Assembly: GCF_000282095.2 (NCBI RefSeq)
Contig: NZ_AKKC02000002.1
Coordinates: 620,001-684,000, forward strand
Length of the DNA stretch: 64,000 bases
Direction of reading: 5' to 3'
Origin: Rhizobium sp. CF080
GTDB taxonomy: Bacteria; Pseudomonadota; Alphaproteobacteria; Rhizobiales; Rhizobiaceae
Shown here one piece after another: positions 56,896 through 64,000 of the stretch. Both the position numbers and the translations under genes were made by a program. The notes under the pieces were generated by a model. That model did no database searches. It was not told the origin of the DNA and worked only from the letters and a program-made list of their open reading frames with translations. Each line of letters opens with the position of its first letter. Positions within the stretch are counted from its first letter, which is position 1.

Positions 56896-56951
56896 GATCA
56901 AAAACTGATGACGGGCTGGGGAGCGTCCGTTGCTGGAGGAGAATGCATAAG

Positions 56952-57746
56952 ATGGCCGATCAGACGGCAACCAGCTTCGTGACCTATGAGCTCAAGGGCA
57001 ACATTGCCCATATAGGTCTCAACCGCCCGGAAAAGCGCAATGCGATCAGCGACCGTTTCGTCGAGACGATCGCCGAGACTGTGGCGCGTGCCGAAAGCGA
57101 GGCGAAGGCCGTCGTGCTCTTCGGACATGGCGATCATTTCTGCGCGGGGCTTGACCTTGCCGAACACGTCAAGAAAACGCCGATCCAGGGCGTACACGGT
57201 TCGCGCCGGTGGCACGCGGTATTTGCCGGCATCGAGCACGGCACGATCCCGTGGATCTCCGCCCTGCATGGCGCGGTCGTCGGCGGCGGCCTGGAACTGG
57301 CGTCTTCCACCCATATCCGCGTGGCCGACAAATCCGCCTTCTTCGCGCTGCCGGAAGGCCAGCGCGGCATTTTCGTCGGCGGCGGCGGTTCGGTGCGCGC
57401 CGCGCGGCTGATGGGCGTCGCCCGCATGACCGACATGATGCTGACCGGACGGGTCGCCTCGGCTGAAGAGGCCGAGCGCTGGAACCTTGCGCAATACGTC
57501 GTCGAAAAGGGCATGGCCCGGCAGAAGGCGCACGAACTTGCCGAAGCGGCCGCGAGCAATGCCGAAATTTCGAATTACGCGGTCATCAACGCACTGCCGC
57601 GCATTCAGGACATGGCGAAGGAAGACGGGCTTTTCGTCGAGTCCTTCATCGCCTCGTTTACCGCCACCAGCCCGGAAGCAGAGGAGCGTCTGCGCGCGTT
57701 CCTCGAAAAACGCGCCGCAAGGCTGAAGGCGCCGGGTTCGGCATAA
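56952..57746 (+). CDS. Crotonase-family hydroxycinnamoyl-CoA hydratase
   Basis: A 264-residue crotonase. The oxyanion-hole blocks are GHGDHFCAGLDLAEHV near residue 58 and ALHGAVVGGGLELASSTHIRVAD, followed by FALPEGQRGIFVGGGGSVRAARLMG. It hydrates the feruloyl- or p-coumaroyl-CoA double bond. In A. fabrum the matching enzyme (Atu1417) makes the beta-hydroxypropionyl-CoA without cleaving to vanillin. ATG 56952 (MADQTATSF) is used; an ATG at 56943 is closer to the GGAGG and also possible. The MarR gene follows after 12 bases. Confidence 0.87.
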   Translation: MADQTATSFVTYELKGNIAHIGLNRPEKRNAISDRFVETIAETVARAESEAKAVVLFGHGDHFCAGLDLAEHVKKTPIQGVHGSRRWHAVFAGIEHGTIPWISALHGAVVGGGLELASSTHIRVADKSAFFALPEGQRGIFVGGGGSVRAARLMGVARMTDMMLTGRVASAEEAERWNLAQYVVEKGMARQKAHELAEAAASNAEISNYAVINALPRIQDMAKEDGLFVESFIASFTATSPEAEERLRAFLEKRAARLKAPGSA

Positions 57747-57758
57747 GGGGACTGCTCG

Positions 57759-58214
57759 ATGGACATGCCGATCCGCACGGCAGATGAGGTCGATCTCGAC
57801 CGGCTCAATTCGGCGCTCGGCTTCCTGATGCGGCTGGCGCAGCTCAAGATCTACGAGCGTTTTTTCGAAGAGGTCGGCGAGCACAACCTGAAGCCCGGAG
57901 AGTTCTCCGTGCTTTGGGTCATCCTGCACAATCCCGGAATCCGCCAGAGCGTGCTCGGCCAAAGGCTGATGATCAAGCGCGCCCATATGACCAAGCTCAT
58001 CCGGGCGCTGGAGGACCAGAACCTCGTTTCCAGACGAATCCCTGATGGAGACCGCCGGGCCGTGGAGATCACACTGACCCCGAAAGCGGTCACCAGGGTC
58101 GAGCAGGCGAGCCAATGGTTCTTCACCTATGAAGCCTCGGTCGGCGCCAATCTTACCGCCGACGAGCGCCGGCAACTGACGGCCCTCCTGCAGAAATTCG
58201 TGGGCCTGGACTGA
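57759..58214 (+). CDS. MarR-family regulator of hydroxycinnamate degradation
   Basis: A 151-residue winged-helix regulator. The core runs from LKPGEFSVLWVILHNPGIRQ through the recognition region GQRLMIKRAHMTKLIRALEDQ to the wing RRIPDGDRRAVEITLTPKA. It lies between the hydratase and amidohydrolase genes. In comparable clusters (CouR in Rhodopseudomonas, the A. fabrum regulator) the MarR protein represses until it binds hydroxycinnamoyl-CoA. The same control through the inverted repeat at 56867-56895 is likely but not shown. Confidence 0.9.
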   Translation: MDMPIRTADEVDLDRLNSALGFLMRLAQLKIYERFFEEVGEHNLKPGEFSVLWVILHNPGIRQSVLGQRLMIKRAHMTKLIRALEDQNLVSRRIPDGDRRAVEITLTPKAVTRVEQASQWFFTYEASVGANLTADERRQLTALLQKFVGLD

Positions 58215-58239
58215 ATTTAAGGATCGGGAGGAGCTGACC

Positions 58240-59115
58240 TTGAACATCGACGAGCTGATCGCCATCGACATCCACACCCATGCGGAAGAGCCCTGCTGCA
58301 GCCCGCGTGACGATGGCTATGATGAATTCCAGGCCGGCATGGCCAAATATTTCAAGAACCCGGCCGGCCACAAGGGCATGCTGCCGACGGTCAACGAAAC
58401 CGCCGTCTACTACCGCGAACGCAAGATCGGCTGCGTGATCTTCCCGGTCGACGCGGAGCGCGAGACCGGTTTCCGGCGCTACAACAACGAAGAAGTGGCG
58501 ATGATCGCCGCCGAGAACAGCGACATCATGATCCCGTTCGCCTCGATCGACCCCGCCAAGGGCAAGATGGGTGCCCGCGAGGCGCGCCGGTTGGTGCGGG
58601 AATTCGGCGTCAAGGGTTTCAAGTTCCACCCGACCATGCAGGCCTTCTATCCGAACGACCGGATGGCCTATCCGCTCTACGAGGCGATTGCCGAAGAAGG
58701 CGCGATCACGCTGTTCCATACCGGCCAGACCGGCGTCGGCGCCGGCATGCGCGGCGGCATGAACATGCGGCTCAAATATTCCAACCCGATTTATCTGGAC
58801 GACGTGGCAGCGGATTTTCCGGACATGCCGATCATCCTCGCACATCCCTCCTTCCCCTGGCAGGAGGAGGCGCTTTCCGTCGCGACCCACAAGCCGAACG
58901 TCTATATCGACATGTCCGGCTGGTCGCCAAAGTACTTTCCGCAGATCCTGGTGCAATACGCCAACTCGATCCTGAAGCACAAAATGCTGTTCGGCTCCGA
59001 CTGGCCGGCGATCACGCCGGACCGCTGGATGGCGGACTTTGCCGCGATTTCGATCAAGGACGAGGTACGGCCGCTGATCCTCAAGGAAAACGCCCGCAAG
59101 CTGCTGAAGCTTTAA
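58240..59115 (+). CDS. Amidohydrolase-type 4-hydroxyphenyl-beta-ketoacyl-CoA hydrolase
   Basis: A 291-residue amidohydrolase-2 family protein. Metal-site motifs are IDIHTHAEE near residue 12, KGFKFHPTMQAF, LFHTGQTG, ILAHPSFPW and FGSDWPAITPD. The start is a TTG at 58240, supported by GGGAGGAG seven bases upstream. In A. fabrum an equivalent gene (Atu1420/Atu1421 region) is needed for the last side-chain step that removes two carbons from the beta-keto acyl-CoA to give vanillate-type acids. The product name follows that precedent; the reaction is not proven here. Its stop overlaps the convergent LacI gene. Confidence 0.82.
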   Translation: MNIDELIAIDIHTHAEEPCCSPRDDGYDEFQAGMAKYFKNPAGHKGMLPTVNETAVYYRERKIGCVIFPVDAERETGFRRYNNEEVAMIAAENSDIMIPFASIDPAKGKMGAREARRLVREFGVKGFKFHPTMQAFYPNDRMAYPLYEAIAEEGAITLFHTGQTGVGAGMRGGMNMRLKYSNPIYLDDVAADFPDMPIILAHPSFPWQEEALSVATHKPNVYIDMSGWSPKYFPQILVQYANSILKHKMLFGSDWPAITPDRWMADFAAISIKDEVRPLILKENARKLLKL

Positions 59116-60125
59116 ACCGGGACGAAACTCTTTCGTACGACCAGTTCGGGGATGACCCTCTCGTAACCCGGCGAAGCGTCCGGGCTTTCGAGGCGCCGCT
59201 CGAGAAGCTCGACGGCCCGCAACGCCATGGTGACCGGGTCCTGGCGGAAGGTGGTGAGGCTGTAGCTCAGCCAGGCCGCTTCCGGCACGTCGTCGAAGCC
59301 GATCACCGCCACGTCTTCCGGAATGCGCAGCTTCGCCTCGATACGGATGAAATCCATGACGCCGAAGGCGATCTGGTCGTTGGCGCAGAAGATGGCGTCC
59401 GGGTGTTCGCTGCCGGCAAAAAGCTCGCGGGCAGCGGCGATGCCGCTGTCGTAGTCGGAATCCGGCCCCCCGGCGGACTGCACTTCGGCGCCGAGCGACC
59501 GCGCCGCCGACAGGAAGGCCGTTTCACGCTCGGCGATGCTCTGCGTCCCGGATTGCGAACCGACGACGGCCAGGCGCCGACGGCCGGTATCGAAAAACGC
59601 ATTAGCCGCCTTGCGGGAAGCCTCGGAATTGCCGGCGCGGACATGATCGGCATCCGGCTCCGAGCGGCCGATCACCACCAGCGGCTGGCCGTTGCGCTGC
59701 GCGAGCTCGAAGAAGCTTGCCGGCGGCGAGCCGGAGAGGATGATGGTCGCCTCGGCGCGGTGGCCGATCAGCATCTTCTGGGCCGCCAGCAGTTCTTCTT
59801 CCGCCTGCCCGGTATTGATGAGGATCGGGATGCTGCCACGCTGGATCAGCGCCTTGGCGAGCGCCGCCGTCAGATGGGCGCGAAAACCGAGTTCCGGCTT
59901 GGTCGCGACGATGCCGACAAGCCGGCTCTGGTTGGCGAGCACGCCGCGGGCGAGGTCATTGACGTGGTAACCGAGCTCCTCCGCCGCCCGCAGCACCTTT
60001 TCCCGCGTCGCCGGTGCTACGCTTGCGCCGGGCGTGAAGGTGCGGGAGACGGCCGAACGGGAGACGCCGGCGAGGCGGGCGACCTGTTCGGCGCTGACAA
60101 AGCGCATCCGTTTTTCGTCCTTCAT
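59112..60125 (-). CDS. LacI-family regulator at the end of an ABC transporter operon
   Basis: A 337-residue LacI-type repressor. The DNA-binding helix region is VSAEQVARLAGVSRSAVSRTFT with the hinge ATREKVLRAAEELGYHVND. The periplasmic-binding-like effector domain fills residues 60-337 (SRLVGIVATKPELGF, then AVIGFDDVPEAAW). ATG 60125 is chosen with GAGGAAA upstream; a TTG six codons earlier is possible. It follows the second permease gene by seven bases and so is the last gene of the operon it probably controls. Its stop overlaps the amidohydrolase stop. Confidence 0.92.
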   Translation of the reverse strand: MKDEKRMRFVSAEQVARLAGVSRSAVSRTFTPGASVAPATREKVLRAAEELGYHVNDLARGVLANQSRLVGIVATKPELGFRAHLTAALAKALIQRGSIPILINTGQAEEELLAAQKMLIGHRAEATIILSGSPPASFFELAQRNGQPLVVIGRSEPDADHVRAGNSEASRKAANAFFDTGRRRLAVVGSQSGTQSIAERETAFLSAARSLGAEVQSAGGPDSDYDSGIAAARELFAGSEHPDAIFCANDQIAFGVMDFIRIEAKLRIPEDVAVIGFDDVPEAAWLSYSLTTFRQDPVTMALRAVELLERRLESPDASPGYERVIPELVVRKSFVPV

Positions 60126-60132
60126 GCTTTCC

Positions 60133-60972
60133 TCAATGTCCAACGCGCGAAAGGACGTCCGCCTTCAGGAATCGCTCCACGATCAACATGAACACCAGGG
60201 AGGGAACGAGCAGCAAGAGGGCAGTGATCGATGCAATCTGATAATTGCCGCCGGCAGCGGTGGTATAGAGCAGCAACGGCAGCATGTTTACATCCGGCGC
60301 GCCGACGAAATAGCTGCCGGTGAATTCGTCGAGCGATTCCAGGAAAACGAAGATGGCGCTCGCCATCAGGCCGGGTGCCGCAAGCGGCAGAGTGACGTCG
60401 AGGAAGGCCCGGAAGGCGCCGGCGCCGATATTGCGGGCCGCCTGTTCGAGCTCCGCGTCGATCGCCGAAAAGGCGGCCGTTGCGATCCACACCGCATAGA
60501 CCAGACCATGCGAGACGTGGACCAGCACGACGCCCGGAATGGTGCCGTTGAGCCTGATCTCGTAGAAGATGCGGGCGATGTTCACATAGACCGTCAGGTT
60601 CGGAAACGCCTGCGGAATGAGAAAGGCGAGCAGAATGAGGCCGCGGAACGGCAGTTTCAGCCGGGCCAGCGCGTAACCGGCCGGGATCGCCAGCAAGAGC
60701 GAGACGACAACGGTCAGCAGGGCCACGATCAGCGAATTGGTGAGCGACTCCATCGCCCCGCCGCGCGGCGCGAACACTTTTGCCCAAGAACTGAAGCCGT
60801 ATTCGAGCGGCAGGCTGTAGGGGAAATACCACTTCTCCGCCACGGTCCAGAGCAGGAGGTTGAAGAGCGGCCCGAAGATGAAGAAGGCCATCAGCCCGAA
60901 GATGATGCCGCGCGGCACCCACCAGAGGGCAGCGATAGGATTGCGGGTGGCGGGAATATGGGCGGCTGTCAT
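60133..60972 (-). CDS. ABC transporter permease 2, polyamine/iron type
   Basis: A 279-residue inner-membrane permease with about six helices. The coupling-helix block is LEQAARNIGAGAFRAFLDVTLPLAAPGLMA, as in PotC/FbpB-like permeases. ATG 60972 overlaps the stop of the first permease by four bases (ATGA); a start 12 codons upstream would overlap more deeply. Its partner subunits are the first permease, the binding protein and the ATPase of the same operon. Confidence 0.9.
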   Translation of the reverse strand: MTAAHIPATRNPIAALWWVPRGIIFGLMAFFIFGPLFNLLLWTVAEKWYFPYSLPLEYGFSSWAKVFAPRGGAMESLTNSLIVALLTVVVSLLLAIPAGYALARLKLPFRGLILLAFLIPQAFPNLTVYVNIARIFYEIRLNGTIPGVVLVHVSHGLVYAVWIATAAFSAIDAELEQAARNIGAGAFRAFLDVTLPLAAPGLMASAIFVFLESLDEFTGSYFVGAPDVNMLPLLLYTTAAGGNYQIASITALLLLVPSLVFMLIVERFLKADVLSRVGH

Positions 60973-61790
60973 GCGCGCTCCTTGAGGCTGGCGCGCAGGT
61001 AGATCCATGCGACGGACGCTGCGAGCACGAGCGAGACGAGGCCGAGCGCATTGGCGACGCCGTAATCCCCGTAGGAATTGACCCGGAAGGCGATATCGGC
61101 GGTCAGCATGGTCGGCGACTGGGCGTTGATCATCAGCGGCACGGACAGAACCGACATCATGGTGACGAAGGAGAGGATAAGGCCGACGGTCAGCGTCATC
61201 GCCACCTGCGGCACGACGATCTCGAAAAGGAGCCGCAGCCGCGAGGCCCCGAGATTGCGGGCTGCCTCGATCGTGTCACGGTTGATGGAAGCCATGGCGC
61301 CGGCGACGAGCAATGCCACGAACGGCGTCTGCTTCCAGACGAAGGCGATGACGATGCCGCGCCAATCGAGGAAGCTCACGGCGTCGAGCGGCGTCAGCAG
61401 GCCGAGATTGATGAAAGTGTTGTTCATCATGCCGTTCTTCGACAGAAAGGTGCGCAGGATCTGGCCGACGACGATGAAGGGAATGAACATCGGCCAACGA
61501 TAAAGCCAGCGCAGGATGGCGACGGCCACTGGATGTTCGCCGAGCGTCAGGTAACCGCCGATCGCGATCGAGGCGATGCCGATCAGCACCGTCGACAGGC
61601 TGACGATCACGACGGTGAAAATGATGTCCTTGGTATAGAGATCGAAAGTCTTGGTGAAATTGCCCCAGCCGAAAGCCCCCTCCACCTGGAAGGCGCCGAC
61701 CGCCGACATGATCAGCGGCAGGATGAAGAGGAAGGCGATCACCGCGAGTGCCGGCAGCACAAGGAGGAGACCGAGGAAGCGTTTTGGCAT
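60969..61790 (-). CDS. ABC transporter permease 1, polyamine/iron type
   Basis: A 273-residue permease with six hydrophobic helices. The coupling block is TIEAARNLGASRLRLLFEIVVPQVAMTL. ATG 61790 (MPKRFLGLLL) is chosen since the first helix starts there; an in-frame start 18 codons upstream has no clear ribosome site. A 305-base gap with a large palindromic element separates it from the binding-protein gene, which may lower its expression relative to the receptor. Confidence 0.9.
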   Translation of the reverse strand: MPKRFLGLLLVLPALAVIAFLFILPLIMSAVGAFQVEGAFGWGNFTKTFDLYTKDIIFTVVIVSLSTVLIGIASIAIGGYLTLGEHPVAVAILRWLYRWPMFIPFIVVGQILRTFLSKNGMMNNTFINLGLLTPLDAVSFLDWRGIVIAFVWKQTPFVALLVAGAMASINRDTIEAARNLGASRLRLLFEIVVPQVAMTLTVGLILSFVTMMSVLSVPLMINAQSPTMLTADIAFRVNSYGDYGVANALGLVSLVLAASVAWIYLRASLKERA

Positions 61791-62095
61791 GGTTCGACCA
61801 AAGATGATGAGTTTAGGGCCTACCGCCACCAAGCGGGCGACCACGTTCAGGTTCTTGCAAAGTGAGCGCCGCAGTCCTCCCTCTTCTCCCCAGCGGGGAG
61901 AAGGTGGCCCGAAGGGTCGGATGAGGGGGCGACGCGGCAGACTCGACCTCGCTTGCGCTCGGTCGTTCGCTCCTTGCGTCGCTCACCCCCTCATCTGTCC
62001 TTCGGACATCTTCTCCCCGCTGGGGAGAAGAGGAGCCTCACGATCTTCGCATTGAAGCGGCAATCCACTCGATCGAGCGGACTGCCTTTTTCAAA
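61791..62095. other. 305-base gap within the ABC operon
   Basis: No gene is seen. Half of it is taken by the palindromic element at 61880-62033; the remainder carries the permease leader and the end of the binding-protein transcript. No simple terminator with a T tract was found beyond the palindrome. Confidence 0.6.
61880..62033. repeat. RIME-like palindromic intergenic element
   Basis: Perfect 24-base inverted repeats (61880-61903 and 62010-62033) bound the element, and each arm is itself a small hairpin (TTCTCCCC-AGC-GGGGAGAA). Inside, ATGAGGGGG (61921-61929) pairs with CCCCCTCAT (61986-61994) and GCGACGC with GCGTCGC (61976-61982). The whole can fold into one giant stem. This matches the style of the rhizobial intergenic mosaic elements (RIME). 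Between genes of one operon it could act on mRNA stability. Confidence 0.75.
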
Positions 62096-63229
62096 TTACT
62101 TCACGGACTTCTCATAGGCCTCGAGGATCGCAGTGTTGTAAGGCGCGATCGGGAAGGGCTTGCCCTTGGCAGCAAGGTCAGCCGGCGAGATGTCGACGAA
62201 CAGCTTGTTCCAGGTGGCGTCGTCCAGTTCTCGTCTGACGTTATCGGCGTCGATGCCCGGATACCAGTTGAAGCGCTTGACGATGCCTTCGGCCTGGACC
62301 TTGGGGCTGGTGGCGAGAGCGATGAACTTCTCGGCCAGAGCCTTGTGAGCCGCCTTTTCCGGCATGACGTAGTGCATCGGCTGGCCCGGCATGCCCGGAG
62401 CCGGCAGAACCAGCTTCATGGTCGGCGGCAACTGGCCGCTGGCCTGCCAGGAGTAGAACATGTCGACCCAGACCGGGCCCATGGCGATTTCGCCGCGCGA
62501 CAGCAGGTCGAGCGTGCCGGCGTTACCCGGGGTCAGCGTCGCATTGGTGGTGAAGTCGGCGAGGCTCTTGAAGGCCGCATCCCACTTCTTGGTTTCTTCT
62601 TCCTTGAACGGGCCATTCATCAGGGTGTTGGCATCGCCGCCGCCGAAGGCGTAGATCCAGCCCATGACGAACGAAACGCCGGAAGCGCCGCCCTTGATGC
62701 CGTTATAACCGAACTGCTTCGGATGAGCCTTGGCCCAGGCGGCCAGCTCGGTATAGGACTTCGGCGGGTTCGGAACGAGCGCCGGGTTGTAGGCGATCGC
62801 GGTCTGGCTGTTGAACATCGGCATGACATAACCGTCGACATTCGAGCCGAGCGCCATCTTGGCGTTGTCGCGGGAGACGAGCTTGCCGGTGTCGATGTCG
62901 GCGCGGTACTTGTCGAGGTAGTTCTTGGTGACCATCGGGCCGACGAATTTTTCGTGCACGACGGCAACGTCGACGTCCCACTTATCGGACTTGGCAGCAG
63001 ACTGGGCGTCGAAACGCTCGAGGATCTTCTGCGAACCGGCATCGCCGGGGCCGGTGCCGACGGCGCGAACCGTGTTGCCTGGATAGGTCTTTTCGAAAAG
63101 CGGGCCGAGATACTGGTTGATGTAATCGACCATGTTCTGGTCGCCGGCGGTCGCAACCGTCAGCTCTTCGGCGTGAACCGGAAGGGCTGCGAAAGCGACG
63201 GCGAAGGCTGCGTAAGACATCTTCTTCAT
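62096..63229 (-). CDS. ABC transporter substrate-binding protein, polyamine/iron type
   Basis: A 377-residue periplasmic receptor with a signal peptide (residues 1-20, MKKMSYAAFAVAFAALPVHA). The mature part starts EELTVATAGDQNMVDYI, and the fold is that of cluster D/type II receptors for polyamines, iron or thiamine. The order ATPase, receptor, permease, permease, LacI is kept on the minus strand. The LacI neighbour suggests a sugar-like or carbon-source ligand, though the receptor family points to cationic or small organic compounds. Ligand unresolved. Confidence 0.88.
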   Translation of the reverse strand: MKKMSYAAFAVAFAALPVHAEELTVATAGDQNMVDYINQYLGPLFEKTYPGNTVRAVGTGPGDAGSQKILERFDAQSAAKSDKWDVDVAVVHEKFVGPMVTKNYLDKYRADIDTGKLVSRDNAKMALGSNVDGYVMPMFNSQTAIAYNPALVPNPPKSYTELAAWAKAHPKQFGYNGIKGGASGVSFVMGWIYAFGGGDANTLMNGPFKEEETKKWDAAFKSLADFTTNATLTPGNAGTLDLLSRGEIAMGPVWVDMFYSWQASGQLPPTMKLVLPAPGMPGQPMHYVMPEKAAHKALAEKFIALATSPKVQAEGIVKRFNWYPGIDADNVRRELDDATWNKLFVDISPADLAAKGKPFPIAPYNTAILEAYEKSVK

Positions 63230-63271
63230 GAGTGCTTCTCCGTGAGTTGAAAAGGCAGAGGTATCAAAAGG

Positions 63272-64000
63272 TCAGGCGTGGACTTTCCCGAATGGCACCC
63301 GGGAAATGGGGGAAACCGAAGCAGCCTCCGGCGAATTGAACAGGAACAGCGCATCCGCCGGCACGAACACGGCGACGCGGGTGCCCGGGTCGAAGGCGCG
63401 TTCGGCATCGGCCATGATCTCGGTCTGCCCGAGCCGCACCACATGACGCCAATGGCCACCGGGATAGCTGACGGCGGCGATCTCGCCCCGGAAGGTGATA
63501 CCGGGGCCGATCACGGCGATTTCGTCGGCCAAGAAAAGACGGGCAGCCTCCGGGCGGAAACGGGCTTCGATCGGACCAGCTGCCAGCGGACGACCGAGGA
63601 GCGGCACGGTAGCGGCGGCATTGGCGGGGCCGGCGTCGATCGCGAACTGGTCGCCCTGCGGCGCGCCGTTCAGGAAAAGCACGTTTTCCGCGCCCATGAA
63701 GGCGGCGACGAAGGCCGAGGCAGGACGGTTATAGACATCCTCCGGCGTGCCAGCTTGCGCGATCTTGCCGGCATTCAGGATGACGATCCGGTCGGCCATC
63801 ACCATGGCCTCCTCGCGATCGTGGGTGACGTGGATTGCGGTGATGCCGAGCCGCTTCTGTAGCGCCCGCAGCTCGTGGCGCACTGTCAGGCGGATACGGG
63901 CGTCGAGGTTCGACAGCGGCTCGTCGAGCAGCAGGATTTCCGGATCGATGGCGAGCGCCCGGCCGAGCGCGACACGCTGGCGCTGACCGCCCGAGAGCGC
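63272..64000 (-). CDS. ABC transporter ATPase (PotA/UgpC-like), N-terminus beyond the window
   Basis: The C-terminal 242 codons of an ABC ATPase that starts outside the window. Near the edge it reads LSGGQRQRVALGRALAIDPE (signature) and ILLLDEPLSNLDARIR (Walker B), then the switch histidine in ITAIHVTHDREEAM. The last 130 residues form the regulatory TOBE-type domain usual in PotA, FbpC and UgpC. It lies 42 bases before the receptor gene. The Walker A lies off the window. Confidence 0.92.
   Translation of the reverse strand, partial: ALSGGQRQRVALGRALAIDPEILLLDEPLSNLDARIRLTVRHELRALQKRLGITAIHVTHDREEAMVMADRIVILNAGKIAQAGTPEDVYNRPASAFVAAFMGAENVLFLNGAPQGDQFAIDAGPANAAATVPLLGRPLAAGPIEARFRPEAARLFLADEIAVIGPGITFRGEIAAVSYPGGHWRHVVRLGQTEIMADAERAFDPGTRVAVFVPADALFLFNSPEAASVSPISRVPFGKVHA

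Overview
The window looks like a chromosomal segment from a member of the Rhizobiaceae (Rhizobium/Agrobacterium/Neorhizobium type). The evidence is high GC, the irr–fabA–fabB–fabI neighbourhood, the pnp–rpsO–truB–rbfA block, many solute-binding-protein transporters of tripartite and ABC type, and a giant-hairpin intergenic element resembling the rhizobial RIME repeats. No rRNA, tRNA, CRISPR array, insertion sequence or phage gene was seen.

Layout. 1–2.2 kb: end of a tripartite tricarboxylate transporter operon (tctCBA) closed by a clear terminator. 2.2–10 kb, minus strand: an aryl/acyl-CoA ligase, a complete Liv-type ABC transporter, a MarR regulator and glutaminase; an arylformamidase-like hydrolase diverges from the ligase. 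11–18.3 kb: a TRAP transporter with a MarR regulator, divergent from a fused 1208-residue hydantoinase/5-oxoprolinase, with a small palindrome in the shared promoter region. 18.3–22.4 kb: single conserved genes (a BaiN/HI0933-like flavoprotein, DUF1275, YdcF, a secreted hypothetical, a TRIC channel). 22.4–25.8 kb: Irr regulator and the unsaturated fatty acid genes fabA, fabB, fabI. 25.8–26.4 kb: a HicAB toxin–antitoxin pair behind a perfect 15-bp-arm palindrome. 26.4–31.8 kb, minus strand: rsmC, pnp, rpsO, truB, rbfA.

31.9–46.4 kb is the most distinctive part: a complete second-type chemosensory operon (STAS protein, CheY, CheA, CheW, three tandem chemoreceptors, CheW, CheR, CheB), preceded by a divergent soluble receptor-like protein and followed by a VirC1-like ParA ATPase. 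The three receptors carry one, two and three HAMP units in order, share a 675-bp near-identical signalling block with no length change, and end in the same peptide. A perfect TTAA-N7-TTAAC CtrA-type box lies upstream of the operon. The cluster sits where infB would normally be found beside rbfA.

46.4–52.5 kb, minus strand: a catabolic operon of an FAD oxidoreductase, two-subunit aconitase X, a short-chain dehydrogenase and a xylitol-dehydrogenase-like enzyme. It is headed by a LysR gene; near-identical 17-bp palindromes occur before both lysR and the operon. 52.6–59.1 kb: a hydroxycinnamate (ferulate/p-coumarate) degradation cluster with CoA ligase, hydratase, dehydrogenase, amidohydrolase-type beta-ketoacyl-CoA hydrolase, acyl-CoA dehydrogenase and MarR regulator, matching the CoA-dependent beta-oxidative deacetylation route described in Agrobacterium fabrum. 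59.1–64 kb, minus strand: a polyamine/iron-type ABC transporter operon ending in its own LacI regulator, cut by the window edge. The overall picture is a soil or rhizosphere bacterium that senses, imports and degrades plant-derived organic acids, aromatics and hydroxyproline-like compounds.
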